Source: Mixophyes australis (lineage: Eukaryota > Chordata > Amphibia > Anura > Limnodynastidae). Taken from it: a stretch of DNA of 64,000 nucleotides. The DNA lies in assembly GCA_036250195.1 (NCBI GenBank), contig JAVHZZ010000002.1, positions 69,430,205 through 69,494,204 on the forward strand, written 5' to 3'. The translations under genes and the position numbers were made by a program. The notes beneath the pieces were generated by a model. It saw only the letters and a program-made list of their open reading frames with translations. It searched no databases and was not told where the DNA came from. Positions 1 through 17,617 of this stretch are shown here, in pieces. Within the stretch, counting starts at the first letter, position 1. Each line of letters starts with the position of its first letter.

Positions 1-187
1 GAATTGGACATGTACAGCCATTATATGCAGAGGTCAAATGGCCTGATCGCATTGCGTGCCTGTTATTACTGTTGACAGATGACCATAGACACAGACAAAT
101 AGTGGTCATCTGTACACTGGATTTACTGATATCTTGATAACGCCGTGTCAGTATGGTTTTGTGCCTGACCATCATCACTAACACCAT

Positions 188-376
188 TTATTTAAAAAGC
201 GCCACATCAGTCTCTGCCCCATTGGGGCTTACAGTCTAAATTCCCTAACACACACAGACAGACACGCAGACTAGGGTCAATTTGTCAGCAGCCAAATAAT
301 CTACCAGTATGTTTTTGGAGTGTGGGAGGAAACCGGAGCACCCGGAGGAAACCCACGCAAACACAGGGAGAACATG
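188..376 (-). repeat. Truncated tRNA-type SINE, 3' part, reverse oriented
   Basis: Read on the minus strand this matches the body and tail of the full SINE copies at 56220 and 58690: the block starting gtttcctcccacactcc, the AC-rich middle and the 'gactgtaagccccaatggggcag' type tail. The tRNA-like head is absent, so the copy is cut at about 376. It holds no gene; the short open frames in it are chance. Confidence 0.75.
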
Positions 377-769
377 TGGTGAGTTTGATGTGAAAGTAAG
401 TTTCAGATCGGATGTTCGTAGTCCATTGATGTAATACAATTGATCTATTGTATATAGTGTCAAAGCTGCTTAAAACCATTCCACGTAATAATCTGATACA
501 TAAAATGACTGTACTGTAAGTTCTTACGGGCAGGGCCCCTTCTAACCTCTGTCTCACGTCTACACCTCCTTATTCAACCTTGTGTACTTGTTCTTTTTTT
601 ATATATGTTTTGAATGATTGTTACTCTGACAAACATTGGGGATGATAAAATGAGAGTATTTAGTCGGCAGAATAAAGTATTTCTGTAGGTAGAGAATTAG
701 TTGAAGGCTAGAAGAAAGAAAGGGTAGTTATAAATGTTAAAATATTCAGATTGAGCTAAATTTTGTATT
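377..769. other. No gene seen; LINE-tail-like stretch
   Basis: AT-rich sequence. Around 505-590 the phrase acgggcagggccccttctaacctctgtctc resembles the L2-type LINE 3' tails near 47690 and 58100, but it is short and diverged. Nothing else is recognised. Confidence 0.4.
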
Positions 770-1645
770 GGTGTATTACAGGGTTCAGTATTTGGCACTG
801 TTATTTTCAGTGTTTTTATTAATGACCTTCTAGATGGTGTATAAAGTTAGGTGTCCATATTTTCTGATGACACTAAACTATGTAGCCTTAATACAGAGTA
901 GGATAGTAACTTGCTACAGAAAGATTTAGAAAAATGAATGGTCCGCGGCATGGCAGTTGAAATGTAATGTAGATTGATGTAGTGTTATGCTTCTCTGTGG
1001 TAATAACAATGGTACTTGAAGGTGCTCCTTGAATAGAATACAATTGTGAAAAACAGAGTTGGTAAAAGATTTTGGAATAGTAGCTGACAGACGTCTGAGT
1101 AGCAGCAGGCAGTGCCAGGCAGCAACTGCAAAGGTGAATACAATCCAAGGATGTGTAAGAGGGGTAAAGCAAAATAGTATTGTGTAAGTCACTAGTTAGA
1201 CAAGATCTTGAACATGGCATACAGTTTGAGGTATTTCGCAGTAAGATGAACTTGTGGCTTCAGAGGTGGGCACCCACTTTAAACAAGGGTTACATTAAGT
1301 AAGGGTTACATTATGAAGATAGATTAGAAAGACTACGTTTGTATCCTGTGGGAGGAAAAGGTGCCTAAGATGTGACCAAATTAATATGTATAAATATATG
1401 CAAGGACCATAGAAAGATTTGTCTAATGATCTTTTTGTACCAAAGACCATACAGACGACAAGGGGTCATCAGTAGCAAATGGGGGGATTAGGTGGTTTCA
1501 CCATCAGCATAGGAAAGGGTTCTTTACTGTAAGGGTGATAAATCTGTGAAATTCCTTACTACAAGAGGTGTTGATTACAATTCAAACAGAAGTTTAAAAT
1601 GTATGGATTTCCTACAAAACCTAGATGGAGGTGAATTAATCTAGG
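770..1645 (+). pseudogene. Degenerate non-LTR retrotransposon RT (LINE) fragment
   Basis: One plus-strand frame beginning near 772 reads GVLQGSVFGTVIFSVFIND and, after stops, VSIFSDDTKL. These are the conserved core blocks of a non-LTR reverse transcriptase (the QGS..GP block and the F-x-DD catalytic box). Downstream to about 1640 another frame carries LERLRLYPVGGKG-like text typical of the C-terminal region of CR1/L2-type LINEs. Several stops and frameshifts make it inactive. The minus-strand open frames at 888-1220 are shadows. The exact clade is not resolved; a CR1/L2/Rex relative is the best guess. Confidence 0.7.
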
Positions 1646-2157
1646 GAATTTATCCAGTTTCTATATTAGGGTTATCGAAGGGATTTGTTTTCATTCTGTG
1701 AGGCTAAAATGTCAAATGTTTCACTAGGTTTTGTTTTTCTCTGGCTCAACTTTAGTTTGTTAGATTGAAAAGAGAAATGAATCCTTCAAAATTGACCTTT
1801 CACCAATCCTGTGTGCAAGATGTTTGGTTCATATAACATAACATGTCGGCACACTCTACTATCTAGTGCTCACTGGGTTCAGAGATCATCCATGGCATTT
1901 CATTGCATTAGATATTTTTTACCAAAAGAACCGTTTCAGCACAATGTTTTATTCATACCAATAATTGAGTCCTTCTGTTGCAATGCAAAGATGTATGTTC
2001 CAGAAGGAAAAATGCATCCACCTATTATATCCTTACACTTGAACTAACATGATGTCTATAATATCCACCACACTGTGCAAAGAAGCTATGTTTGTTCTAC
2101 TGATCAATTATATCATTACATCTTTTTCTAATGTTTCTCAACACTTGTATTTACCAG
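1646..2157. other. Presumed intron sequence upstream of ZNF740 terminal exon copy 1
   Basis: No coding similarity was found. The stretch ends in a splice acceptor (about 2140-2157, ending accag) directly before the exon at 2158. The 78-codon frame at 1811-2047 has no recognisable similarity. Confidence 0.5.
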
Positions 2158-2247
2158 GCCTTCTCACGGACGGACAGACTTCTGAAACATAAGAGGATGT
2201 GCCAGGGCTGCCACTCCAAAATTGCCGAAACAGAGTATGTGTTGTAG
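2158..2247 (+). CDS. ZNF740: ZNF740-like terminal coding exon, copy 1
   Basis: The exon follows an acceptor ending cag at 2157 and encodes AFSRTDRLLKHKRMCQGC, then HSKIAETEYVL and a stop. It completes the last zinc finger of ZNF740: the two cysteines come from the preceding exon, and H and C are in KHKRMC, so this is a C2HC finger. Human ZNF740, as I recall it, ends in an FSRTDRLLRHKRMCQGC-type exon. The start phase is 0, as in the second copy at 14060. The preceding exons of this copy must lie before the window. Family members are nuclear DNA-binding C2H2 factors. The reading frame is intact. The alternative is another ZNF148/281-type gene, but the neighbouring ITGB7 favours ZNF740. Confidence 0.85.
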   Translation, partial: AFSRTDRLLKHKRMCQGCHSKIAETEYVL

Positions 2248-2690
2248 CTTGTTCACATGTGTGGGACGTCCTGTAATCTGTGTCCAGCTTTTCTCCTTTC
2301 ACTCAGGACAGAATTATCTTCAGTCCTAGGGTGTTCCAACATCTGAAAAGATTAACCTGAAGGCACAGGACTGGTAACAGCGAGAGATTACTCTTTACTC
2401 ATAATGAACCACTTCTACTTCCCAAATGTACAAAATAAGGTCGCACATACAATAGACCAGCGGCAGATTAACATGGGTCTGTGATTAAACACATTTCATT
2501 AAATATAAATATGTATATATATATATGTATATTGAAGGGCTCTTTGAAAGGGTAACCCACTGCTGGCAACATTGTAGAAATATCGTTAACTAAATTGCAG
2601 ATATTTTCAGTGATGTTCTTAAGTATGTTATTGATATCCTGCAGGAGTGCTATTTCTATCTACAGCTGATTTTCAATTCACTAAACTATA

Positions 2691-3628
2691 CCCTGATCAG
2701 CCGCAACATTAAAACTACTGACAAGTGCAGTGAACAACATTAATTATCTCGTTACAATGGCACCTGTCAATGACTGGGATATAATAGGCAGCAAGTCGGT
2801 TCTTGAAGTTGATGTGGTGGAGGCAAAAAATAAAAAGGGGCATACGTAAGGATCTGAGTGCCTTTCACAAGGACCAAATTGTGATGGATAGACGACTCGG
2901 TGAGAGCATCTCCAGAACGGAAGGTTTTGCGGAGTGTTCCAGGTATTCATTGGTTAGTACCTACCAAAAGTGGTCCAAGGAAGCACATCCGGTGAACCGG
3001 CGACAGGGTCATGTGTGCCCAAGGATCCATTGTCCACCTACACCTACAATGGTCATGTGAGCGCCAGAACTGGGCAATGGAAGAAGGTGGCATTGTCTGA
3101 TGAATCACGTTTTCTTTTACATCATGTGGTCGGCCGAGTGTGTGCGTGTGGTTAACCAGAGGAAGAGATTGCACCAGGATATATTGTGGGAAGAAGACAA
3201 GCGGACGTAGGCAGTGTAATGCTCTAGTCAATGTTCTGCTGGAGAACCTTGGGTTTTTGCTTTAATGTGCATATTAAACGTACCACCTATCTAAACATTG
3301 TTGCAGACCAAGTACACCCCTTCATGGCAATGGTATTCCCTGATGGCAGTGGCCTCTTTCAACAGAATAATGTGCCCTACCACACTGCAAAAATTCTTCA
3401 GGAATGGTTTGAGGATCATGACAGAGTTCAAGGAGTTGTCTTGGCCTCCAAATGCTCCAGATTTTAGTCCGATCGAGCATATGTGGGATGTGCTGAAAAA
3501 AGTCAGAGCCATGGAGGCCTCACCAAGCAATTTAAAGGACCTAAAGCATCTGCTGTTAACATACCAGATACCATAGGACACCTTCACAGGTTTTGATGTT
3601 TTGTGGTTTAATGTTGTGGCTGATCAGT
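2691..3628 (+). mobile_element. Degenerate Tc1/mariner transposon in ZNF740 3'UTR copy 1
   Basis: The ends form a short inverted repeat: ctgatcagccgcaacattaaa at the left and its near complement ending ggctgatcag at the right, flanked by TA on both sides, the usual target of this superfamily. Inside, broken frames carry transposase pieces. The frame at 2803-3060 includes an N-terminal DNA-binding part (SISRTEGFAECSRYS). The frame at 3298-3576 carries NAPDFSPIEHMWDVLKK, the C-terminal block holding the catalytic Glu of the DDE triad. Several stops and frameshifts separate the pieces, so it is dead. Subfamily unassigned. Confidence 0.88.
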
Positions 3629-4810
3629 ATACGTTTGGGCACAGGCTGTAGGAAGAAATCATTGAAAATGTTTGCATTAATAGTGTCCTAGCAATGAGAG
3701 TCCCCCTATTTTTTCTAATCAAAAAAGTAATCTACAACATTTTCTGTCTGTTTACTTTAATCCTAGGTTTTGGGAACAATTAGCCCTGTTGTGCCATTGT
3801 ATCAGAACAATTTCACTGTGTAACATTTTTATTACAATTTTTAGATTTTATATTTAAAGTCACAGATCACCTTGTTTTTATATAGTTAATACTTTCCTTA
3901 TTTTATTTTGTAGTAGGAGCATTTCATAATGGGTTTGTGTCTTTTTAAGGGGCCAAGAATTCATAACATTATAAAAACCAAAATCTCACTGACATCAAGC
4001 TAATATATGCTTGTTATACTTTGTGTTTGAAGTGTACATTTCATGTTTTTTTTTATTTGGTTTTTTTAAAAAAAAGTTTGTGTGTCATGCAATTAAGCAG
4101 ACCAATAACATGTGAAAGGGGAGGTATTACTTTTTGTTCTCAGTATATTCATGACATACTGTAGCCATGCCTAAGAACCTGTGTATCAATCAAGTGATTT
4201 TTACTTACTGAATCTTATCTTATCTGAATCTTTGGTGATCGTGGCATCCTGTTACTCCAGGTGTTTGGTACAAAACTAGTCAGCATAGACAGATTAAATT
4301 TAAACTGCAAAGGAAACTTGAGTAGCTCTCTGGGGGCTTGTTCACATCTATGTGGTTTTGTTAATTCTCCAACTGAAATAGTGAAAGATGGATTAAAAAA
4401 AAATATTATGTTGTATTTTTGTTGGCTTCTGTATAAGCTAATAACATTTAGAAAAAACTTAAGCTCAGGCATTTTGATTCAATGATGCCACTGTAGCAGG
4501 GCGGAAATGTCTACCTTTATCATGCTTTTGTATACCTTGAATAGTTAAAGCAATGCACTATAATGCCTACAGATTTGTAAAAGGTGCTCCAGTGTGCAAA
4601 TTTACACTAAAACCACAGCCACCTGCCATAAGAAAGTGGGTTGATTTCTAGGCTTTTGCTGCAGATTTGCACCTTTGAACAATGTTAGTAAATGTCCTTC
4701 AGTATGATCCATTTTTACATGTGTATTATATCTGATTTTAGTGGGTTGGATCAATAGATGTGAACAATACTGATCTCGCTTTCCTTCATTTTCATTCTTC
4801 AATCTTTCTA

Positions 4811-6452
4811 CAGTCAAGTCCATAAATATTGGGACATCAACACAATTCTCATATTTTGGGCTTTATACACCACCACAATGGATTTGAAATGAAACTAACA
4901 AGAAGTGCTTTAACTGCAGACTTTTAGCTTTAATTTGAGGGTATTTACATCCAAATCAGGTGAACGGTGTAGGAATTACAACGGTTTCTATAGGTGTCTT
5001 ACACTTTTTAAGGGACTAAAAGTAATGGGACAATCGACTCAAAAGCTATTTCATGGACGTGTGGGCTATTCCCTCATTATTTCATCTTTAATTAAGCAGG
5101 TAAAAGGTCTGGAGTTGATTCTAGGTGTGACATTTGCATATGTAATCTGTTGCTGTCGACTCTCAATATGAGATCCAAAGAGCTGTCACTATCAGTGAAG
5201 CAAGCCATCATTAGGCTGAAAATCAAAACAAACCCATCAGAGAAATAGCAAAAACATTAGGTGTGGCCAAATCAAATGTTTGGAACATTCTTAAAAAGAA
5301 AGAACGCACCGGAGAGCTCAGCAACACCAAAAGACCCGGAAGACCACGGAAAACAACTGTGGTGGATGACAGAAGAATTTTTTCCCTGGTGAAGAAAAAC
5401 CCCTTCACAACAGTTGGCCAAATCAAGAACACTCTCCAGGAAGTAGGTGTATATGTGTCAAATTCAACAATTAATAGAAGACTTCACAAGAGTGAATGTA
5501 GAGGGTTCACCCCAAGATGTAAACCATTTGTGAGCCACAAAAACAGGAAGACCAGATTAGAGTTTAGCAAACAACATCTAAAAAAGCCATTACAGTTCTG
5601 GAACAACATCCTATGGGCAGATGAGACAAAGATCAACTTGTACTAGAGTGATGGGAAGAGAAGAGTATGGAGAAGGAAAGGAACTGCTCATGATCCAAAA
5701 CATACCACCTCATCAGTGAAGCATGGTGGTGGTAGTGTCATGGCGTGGGCATGTATGGCTGCCAATGGAACTGGTTCCCTTGTATTTATTGATGATGTTA
5801 CTGCAGACAAAAGCAGCAGGATGAATTCTGAACTGTTTTGGTCAATATTATCTGCTCATATTCAGTCAAATGCTTCAGAACTCATTGGATGGCGCTTCAC
5901 AGTGCAGATGGACAATAACCCGAAGTATACTGCAAAAGCAACCAAAGAGTTTTTTAAGGCTAACAAGTGGAATGTTATGCAATGACCAAGTCAATCACCA
6001 GACCTGAATCCGATTGAGCATCAATTGATGAAGACAAAACTGAAGGGAAAATGCCCCAAGAACAAGCAGAAACTGAAGACATTTGCAGTAGAGGCCTGAC
6101 AGAGCATCACCAGAGATGAAACCCAGTGTCTGGTGATGTCTATGCCTTCCAGACTTCAGGCTGTAATTGACTGCAAAGGATTTGCAACAAAGTATTAAAA
6201 AGTGAAAGTTTGATGCAGGATTGTTTAGTTTGTCCCATTACTTTTGGTCCCTTAAAAAGTGGGAGGTACATATAGAAACCGTTGTAATTCCTACACCGTT
6301 CACCTGATTTGGATGTTAATTCTCTCAAATTAAAGCTGAAAGTCTGCAGTTAAAGCACATCTTGTTAGTTTCATTTCAAATCCATTGTGGGGGTGTATAG
6401 AGCCCAAAATATGAGAATTGTGTCGATGTCCCAATATTTATGGACCTGACTG
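4811..6452 (+). mobile_element. Full-length Tc1-like transposon (1,642 bp) with TA target duplication
   Basis: The left end starts cagtcaagtccataaatatt and the right end is its inverted copy; about 50 bp pair with roughly two mismatches visible. TA lies immediately outside at 4809-4810 and 6453-6454. The element length is normal for Tc1 elements. It contains one broken transposase gene (see the separate entry). The terminal-repeat sequence resembles Tc1 elements known from frogs and fish. Its near-intact state suggests a fairly recent insertion, later than the ZNF740 3'-end duplication because it is missing from the other copy. Confidence 0.95.
5169..6100 (+). pseudogene. Tc1 transposase, broken by one frameshift and two stops
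   Basis: An ATG at 5169 opens MRSKELSLSVKQAIIRL, the first helix-turn-helix. A one-base deletion just after it (about 5218-5225) shifts the frame. The frame 5263-5646 then gives the paired-type DNA-binding region with a GRPR motif (KRPGRPRK) and the first catalytic Asp in ILWADETKINL. A TAG at 5644-5646 stops it where family members have an ordinary residue. The frame 5716-5985 holds HGGGSVMAWACM and the second Asp block (VQMDNNPKYTAK). A TGA ends it, and the third block PSQSPDLNPIEH with the catalytic Glu follows directly. All DDE positions survive, so only a few lesions inactivate it. Confidence 0.92.
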
Positions 6453-8136
6453 TATCTGGTTAACTGAAAAATAGTCCACAATTCTGGCTGATCTTTACTG
6501 CTTGTCCTCCTGAAATTAAAAAGCCCATAAATTAGACATATTTTATATTGCTATTAAATAATTATTGATTCACTATGTAAAATCTGGATAGAAAAAATAT
6601 TTTTTTTATTTATTCAAAAAAGGTTTGCCCGTCATGTATCATGAAGAGTAAATAAGTCATTTAATTGGTATGTTTCATAATGAAGCCAGACCAAGCATAA
6701 GAGTATTGATTTTCTAGGTCTTTTACTACTGAAAAGAAAACAAATCCTACAAGTATTATATGAATACTCTTTTCAAACAGCCCCCAGTATTGTGGTTTAT
6801 GAAAATAAACAACGTTAGTGAATTTTTAGTTATATACAGGTACATCCAGTCATATTTAACATTTGTCTGGGAGTTCTAATTTTTATAGAATTAACTGTTA
6901 AAGCCAAATTCATGTGATTAATATAACTGGTGAACATCTTGAGCCCCTCGTGCTTGTTTATCATTTTAAAATTAAATTTTGCCTCTGTTATACATAAATA
7001 GCAGTAATTGCATTACGTATCATTTATTTTGTAAGGCGCCACCAAACTGCAGCCTGGGCATTCACAAATCATACAAAATACACACAGGAGGAGAAGTAAC
7101 AGACGAGGGTGGTGAAGAAGGCGCAGATGTGAGTCTAGGGGTAGTGAGTTCCCTCCTTGCGAGACCTAATATCAGCTGCCTTGTAGTTTCTCTAGTCTGG
7201 TTATAGAGCAGCCATCGGCTTTACAGTACAACCTATGATGGGTGACTGACTTGATAACCATGATTGTCACCCTATATAGGCCTATACACATTGCATACAG
7301 GAATATAGAAATGACCTTAGATTTATAAGTCTACAAATGACACTATGTGTGGACTAATTTAATCTTGAAGGATAAATGAAGTCTTGGAGCTGCTGGTTAA
7401 TTACAGTGTCCATTGTACTGTATAATAAGTCATTACTAAATCTGTTATTTATGTAAAGAGGTTTTTATGCCCGGTTCATTATTTTGAAAAGGTATTTTGT
7501 TTTAACCCGTTGTAAAGAGATTTTCCAGTGAAATTGGGTTTCTTTCCAGCTCTAGGGCTCATTCACACAAATTGCTGGAATAATGAGAAAACTTTATTGC
7601 TGCGCTTTGAACATGGTTTTCATGCACTTATCCACTGTTTTACTGGTACAATCCATTGCACTGGCAGCACGTGAAATAGGTCATGCTGCTTTGTAACATT
7701 TCAAATGCCCGGTAACATTTTAGAATGCAATGGTGGGAGAGGCAACATTAATCCTTTGTCCTATCGTTAATGTGTTTATTAACATGTCAGAAGCGCACAA
7801 ATGCTGTTAAGTGTGAAGGAGCCCTTAATGTTAACAAGTTGTCACTCGCCTAACTGCGCTCTTTGTTTACTCATTGTTTAATCAATTCCATTGTTGCATT
7901 TTAGCAGAACCTTTGAAAACTATTGCTCCGCTGTTAGACTGCCTAGTTGTAAATTAGTCTAGATTTTTTTATTTTACTAAACTTTATTTTTTACCTTTTT
8001 TAATATTTTTTTTTTTTGTAACATTACAGTAGCAGGAACATTTTTTTCCCCTTAATCAGTGTAGTTTTATATCGCTGTACAGTCTGTTGTACTTTTTTTT
8101 TCCCCTTTCCTATTGCCAGTGTGTGTAGAATATTTA
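6453..8136 (+). other. Rest of ZNF740 copy 1 3'UTR, no other gene
   Basis: AT-rich, no coding similarity. A short piece at 7020-7135 (ttgtaaggcgccacc onward) resembles a dispersed repeat also seen at 12800 and 59820. The blocks from 7840 onward match the end of the second UTR copy. Confidence 0.5.
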
Positions 8137-8142
8137 AATAAA
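8137..8142 (+). terminator. ZNF740: Polyadenylation signal, ZNF740 copy 1
   Basis: AATAAA in the context gtagaatatttaaataaacttg. The same context, gtagaatatttaaataaagttg, occurs at 17612 in the second copy, which supports function over chance. Confidence 0.7.
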
Positions 8143-8160
8143 CTTGTGATTTTTGATACA

Positions 8161-13448
<5,288 letters not shown>

Positions 13449-13849
13449 GGCTAGGTACACACTACAGGTTTTTCCAGCTGACAATTGGGTCAATCGAGCA
13501 ATAAGTGGCCTTTTGGGCCAATATTGTATTAGTCTGTATACTTAAACAATGAACAATTGTTGTTCCAAAGTACCGTTCCTCGTTTGATTTGATTGTTCAG
13601 CAGAACTATAAATCTCGTTCCAATCCTGCAGTGTGTATGGATCTACGTAGAGTTTACAGAGTCGTGATCTTTTCAGCCGATGCTTAAGACAGGTGAAGAG
13701 CACAGATCTGAGGGTAAATCTTTAATAACATATATAGTGTGTACACATGGAATCGGCATACTGATCTGGATTTTTTTTTCTTCCCAGTCGTTGGTACAAT
13801 CGTTGTAGACAACACATTGGTCAGAAAATTCTGTAGTGTGTACCCAGCC
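13449..13849. mobile_element. MITE with 17-bp inverted ends and TAA target duplication
   Basis: The left end ggctaggtacacactac pairs with the right end gtagtgtgtacccagcc with one mismatch. TAA lies outside both ends (13446-13448 and 13850-13852). A 3-bp T-W-A duplication is the signature of PIF/Harbinger-type elements. No transposase is inside, so it is non-autonomous (401 bp). It lies in the intron just before the terminal exon of ZNF740 copy 2. Confidence 0.75.
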
Positions 13850-14059
13850 TAATGCAATGCTTACCATGTAGACCTATTACCGATAAATTATATTCATAAG
13901 CATTTACGGGCCGGAGATTGCTTCTTATTTTTAGACTCTATTTCTGTCTTTGATTGAAATGAGAACAGTTGTAATCGGTTGCATTTATTCTTGTTAGGCT
14001 GGGCGGATGGTTTTCATGTTTGCTCATTTTCCTTATGGCCTGTCTTTTTTTTTTTTTAG

Positions 14060-14161
14060 GCTTTCTCCAGGACAGACCGACTTCTGAAACATAAAAGAAT
14101 TTGCCAGGGATGCCACGCAAAAAGATCCATAGCTGCTCCCGAGATAGAATATGTGTTGTAG
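14060..14161 (+). CDS. ZNF740: ZNF740-like terminal coding exon, copy 2
   Basis: It follows a polypyrimidine tract and acceptor ending ttttag. It encodes AFSRTDRLLKHKRICQGC, then HAKRSIAAPEIEYVL and a stop: 33 residues against 29 in copy 1. The finger is identical to copy 1 except M to I beside the last zinc-binding Cys. The tail is 4 residues longer around RSIAAP, while both end EYVL. Phase 0 fits the exon ending at 11959. The intact frame and preserved cysteine and histidine suggest constraint, but I cannot measure it. Nuclear DNA-binding role inferred from the family. Confidence 0.88.
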   Translation, partial: AFSRTDRLLKHKRICQGCHAKRSIAAPEIEYVL

Positions 14162-15457
14162 CTTGTGGATTTCATCAGGGCTTCCTATCACCACTGTGTT
14201 CAGCATTTCTCTCTTCACTCAGGACATTACCACCAGTACTAGAGAATCCTGGACATCTGGAAAGATTTACCGGAAGGCACATGGCTGGCAGTATGGAGAG
14301 GTGTCATATTTAACCACTTCTAATCCCCAAATTAGCAAAATTAGGTTGCAAGTATGTGTTCTGAGAAGATGAAATTAATAATCTATAACCAGTCCAGTAT
14401 AGCATACTTCTATTATTAATTAGATTTCGTTAAATATATTTAGGGGCTCTTTCTGACCATTAAAATAAGAGATTCACAATTGCTGGCTGACACATCTTTA
14501 AAAAAACAATATTTGTGATAATGCAGCCTATCCATTCACTAACCTCACCGTAATTTACAAAGCTACCAATACACTAAAGTGCCTCTGACATCAATAACCC
14601 CCATAATGCAGTGATAGGCTACATTCTAATGAATATTGGTTTATAGGCTACATTCTAATTAATATTGGTTTAGCTCAATACTGACTTATCTGTGTGACAG
14701 GTACAAAAAAATGAATAATGTCATTTTGGGTGCAGTAAGAAGAGCCAAAATAAAAAAAACAATTTCTTAACTACCTGCTATGCTCTGTTAGCTGGATCTT
14801 CCATAGTCCACGATGTGTCTAACAGTGCCAGGCCACACTCCATTCTATTCCTCCGCTACCTGTTGACCCTCCCACATTAACTTCCTGCTTACTGGAATTG
14901 GGGTACTTAGGGGAGAGCATTGACAATGACTTCACTTTGTTTCAAACAGGCCGCGTGGGAAGAGGAGAGTGGATTGTGGTGTGGGACGGTTAGACCCATT
15001 AGGGACCTCGGCAGATCCATCAAAAAGAGCATAGCTGGTAAATGCTCTGTTTTTATTTTAACTCTGTACAATGTCTCATTATAGCCGCCTGAAGGAGCTG
15101 CTGTTTCCATTTACAGCTTTTTTTTGTTTTTACTGTTATAACTGGTTCTTGGAAGCAGTGATTGAACATGACTATAGATACATTACTGTTGAAAGAAGCA
15201 AAGACTGAGGAGAAACACTTCTTGTAACTGTATTAGAACTCTTATTACCATGTAATAATTTTAAGCTTTAGACTATGCTTTATTTCAGTAATTAGATTTT
15301 CAGACATTTAGAAGTTAATGTTACTCATTTAGCATGAAAGGGAGTACTCATTTAGCATGAGAAGGGAGTAATGTAGGAAGACTTGAAGGGACCAAGACTT
15401 TGAGGGGTTACAAAAAAAATGTCACTAAATTGATGAATTGGTTGTTTGTAAGACTTA

Positions 15458-15632
15458 GGGCTAGATTTACTAAGCTGCGGGTTTGAAAAAGTGGGGATGT
15501 TGCCTATAGCAACCAATCAGATTCTAGCTATCATTTTGTAGAAGGTACTAAATAAATGAAAGCTAGAATCTGATTGGTTGCTATAGGCAACAACCCCACT
15601 TATTCAAACCCGCAGCTTAGTAAATCTAGCAC
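15458..15632. mobile_element. 175-bp foldback MITE (Harbinger-type), copy A
   Basis: The whole element folds on itself: gggctagatttactaagctg at the left pairs with the right end cagcttagtaaatctagcac, and both arms share the attggttgctataggcaac block. TTA lies at 15455-15457 and 15633-15635. A second copy of the same length is at 61077-61251, also with TTA on both sides. A related core lies in each arm of the palindrome at 43129 and 45120. No coding capacity. Confidence 0.88.
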
Positions 15633-17611
15633 TTAATCGTATTCCTTGTTTGTGTAACTATTATAGATTCCTAAAATCTTTGAAATAATTGTGTACTATT
15701 GACTTCCATTGATTTTCTGACCTGCAGCTAAAGAAGGTGCTCTTCCAATCAGCAGGCGGCTTTCATTTCTAGCTGCTGCTTTTGATCTATCCAGCTCCAG
15801 AGAGAGTAGCGGCAGATATCCCAGCTGTATATGTGTGCTTGGGAGGATATTTAATAAGAATCAGTAATAGAAAAGCTTCTTAAATCCTGCTGAAGGTATA
15901 ATGAACATTTCACAGAAGAGCAGTGTTTTTCTAGATGTATTCTTGCTGTTTGGGCATCAATATTATCTGGAGTTAGCTAGAGCAGGGATAATTTAATATT
16001 AGAATATAATATGAATGGTACTCCTTTTCCACCTTTGGGTTACACGGATGGGTGGTGCTAAATGGTATGGGTTATCTTATGCTGGATAACCCATTTTAAC
16101 CTTTTCAATTGTGTTCTTAATAAAATAAAAATAATAAGCTTACTCTTTTACTTTATTTTGTGTTTCTCCTATCTAATTTGTATTTTATGCAAATGAGTGG
16201 GAGAAGACAAATTTAGCAGGCAGTTTTATTCCATGTAATCACACACATGGCTGCTAACTAATAATGGTTACTGTTATTTAATACTATAAAATGGTTCTTG
16301 TGTCTGGTCAACAGACTGGTGTTACCAAATGCCAACTAAGCTAGAATTAACTGTATTGGTAAAATTATTATTTTTAATCCAATAAAAGACATTTAACCTG
16401 TCTTAACACTTCTATGGTTATAGATGAATTTGTTTGAGTAACTTTTGTAAATAAAACTAAACAATATAGTTTAATAGAGTTATCATACTACTGTACACCA
16501 TTGGTGTATACATTTCTACAGTTGTAAACACATTTTTATGTAATTATTTTGCTTTTCTGAGCCATTTAGTCATCTATTTGGGCAAAAATGGCATAAATGC
16601 AAGTTGCGTTTCATTTCAAGTATATTTGTAGTATTAACCTATATTTTGTCCTGCCAATAACACACATATTAGACTCCCAGCTGCTTTACAGGACAAAGTA
16701 TAATTTTTACCTTACAGTAAAGCAATTTTCTCCTTTACACATTTCATACAGGAATGTGAATATGACTTTTAGGTTTTTGCAGCTGCAAATGAATGAATTG
16801 AAACAAATCAATAAGAAAAAGATGTTGCAAGTTTTAGTAAGCGACTTAGTTTATTGTGCAATGTTAATGAATGATCATATTTTCACATGAGGTTAAGGGT
16901 GGTGTACCTTTTGTCTACAAGCAGTGGCTTAATCACAGCTACCCTATAAGAAGTCAGCACCTGTGTTAATTCAATAATGTATGTTGAAAATATTTTATGT
17001 CTAGTTTATTTTTTTTTAACAAATGTAATGTTTTTTTTGATTAATACTTAACAAGGTTTTTGATATTGTGTTAAATATGTGTTGTGGCACTACTCAATGA
17101 AATTAACGGTAACTTTCAATCAAATATCGCAGGAACTCAATAACTGCTCTTTTTGTATTATGCAGTAAATTCCATTGTTGTAATAACAACCTCTGTTACA
17201 ATATGGCAGATCCTTCAGAAACTATTGCTCTAATCCTCAGCTGCCAGACTTAAGCCTTCCAGGCCCCAAATCAGGAGTACGGAGCATTTTTAATTGGTTT
17301 ACACAACTTATTTCTTATACTCCAACCTCAGTATAACTATAAGAGTAATTTTTATTTTATTTTTTATTTTATTTTTAATAGTGTGCGATATCCTTCTTTA
17401 TGGGTCTTTTGAACCCAAGCCATGTGTATTCAAGAGATCTAGTCCAAAGCTTTAAATTTAACTACTGTAATAATTTCTTTATCTGTTTATTTTCACATTT
17501 ATGTTTTTATCAGTAGCTTTGGAGTATAAGATTATTTTGTAGTTTTATAATGCTGTGCAGTCTGTTGTATTTTATTTTTGCTTCCTACTGCCGGTGTATG
17601 TAGAATATTTA

Positions 17612-17617
17612 AATAAA
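17612..17617 (+). terminator. ZNF740: Polyadenylation signal, ZNF740 copy 2
   Basis: AATAAA in a context shared with 8137-8142; a T-rich stretch follows. Confidence 0.7.

Larger units (their letters stand above)
2248..8160 (+). other. ZNF740: Probable 3'UTR of ZNF740 copy 1
   Basis: Directly after the stop, 2248-2400 resembles 14162-14330 after the second copy's stop (shared pieces: ctcttcactcaggaca, acatctg-aaagatt, gaaggcac). Near the other end, 7860-7945 matches 17155-17260, and 8060-8160 matches 17540-17640, including the block before the AATAAA. Matching ends on both sides suggest one long UTR into which two Tc1 elements have inserted. I did not verify collinearity of the middle. Confidence 0.65.
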
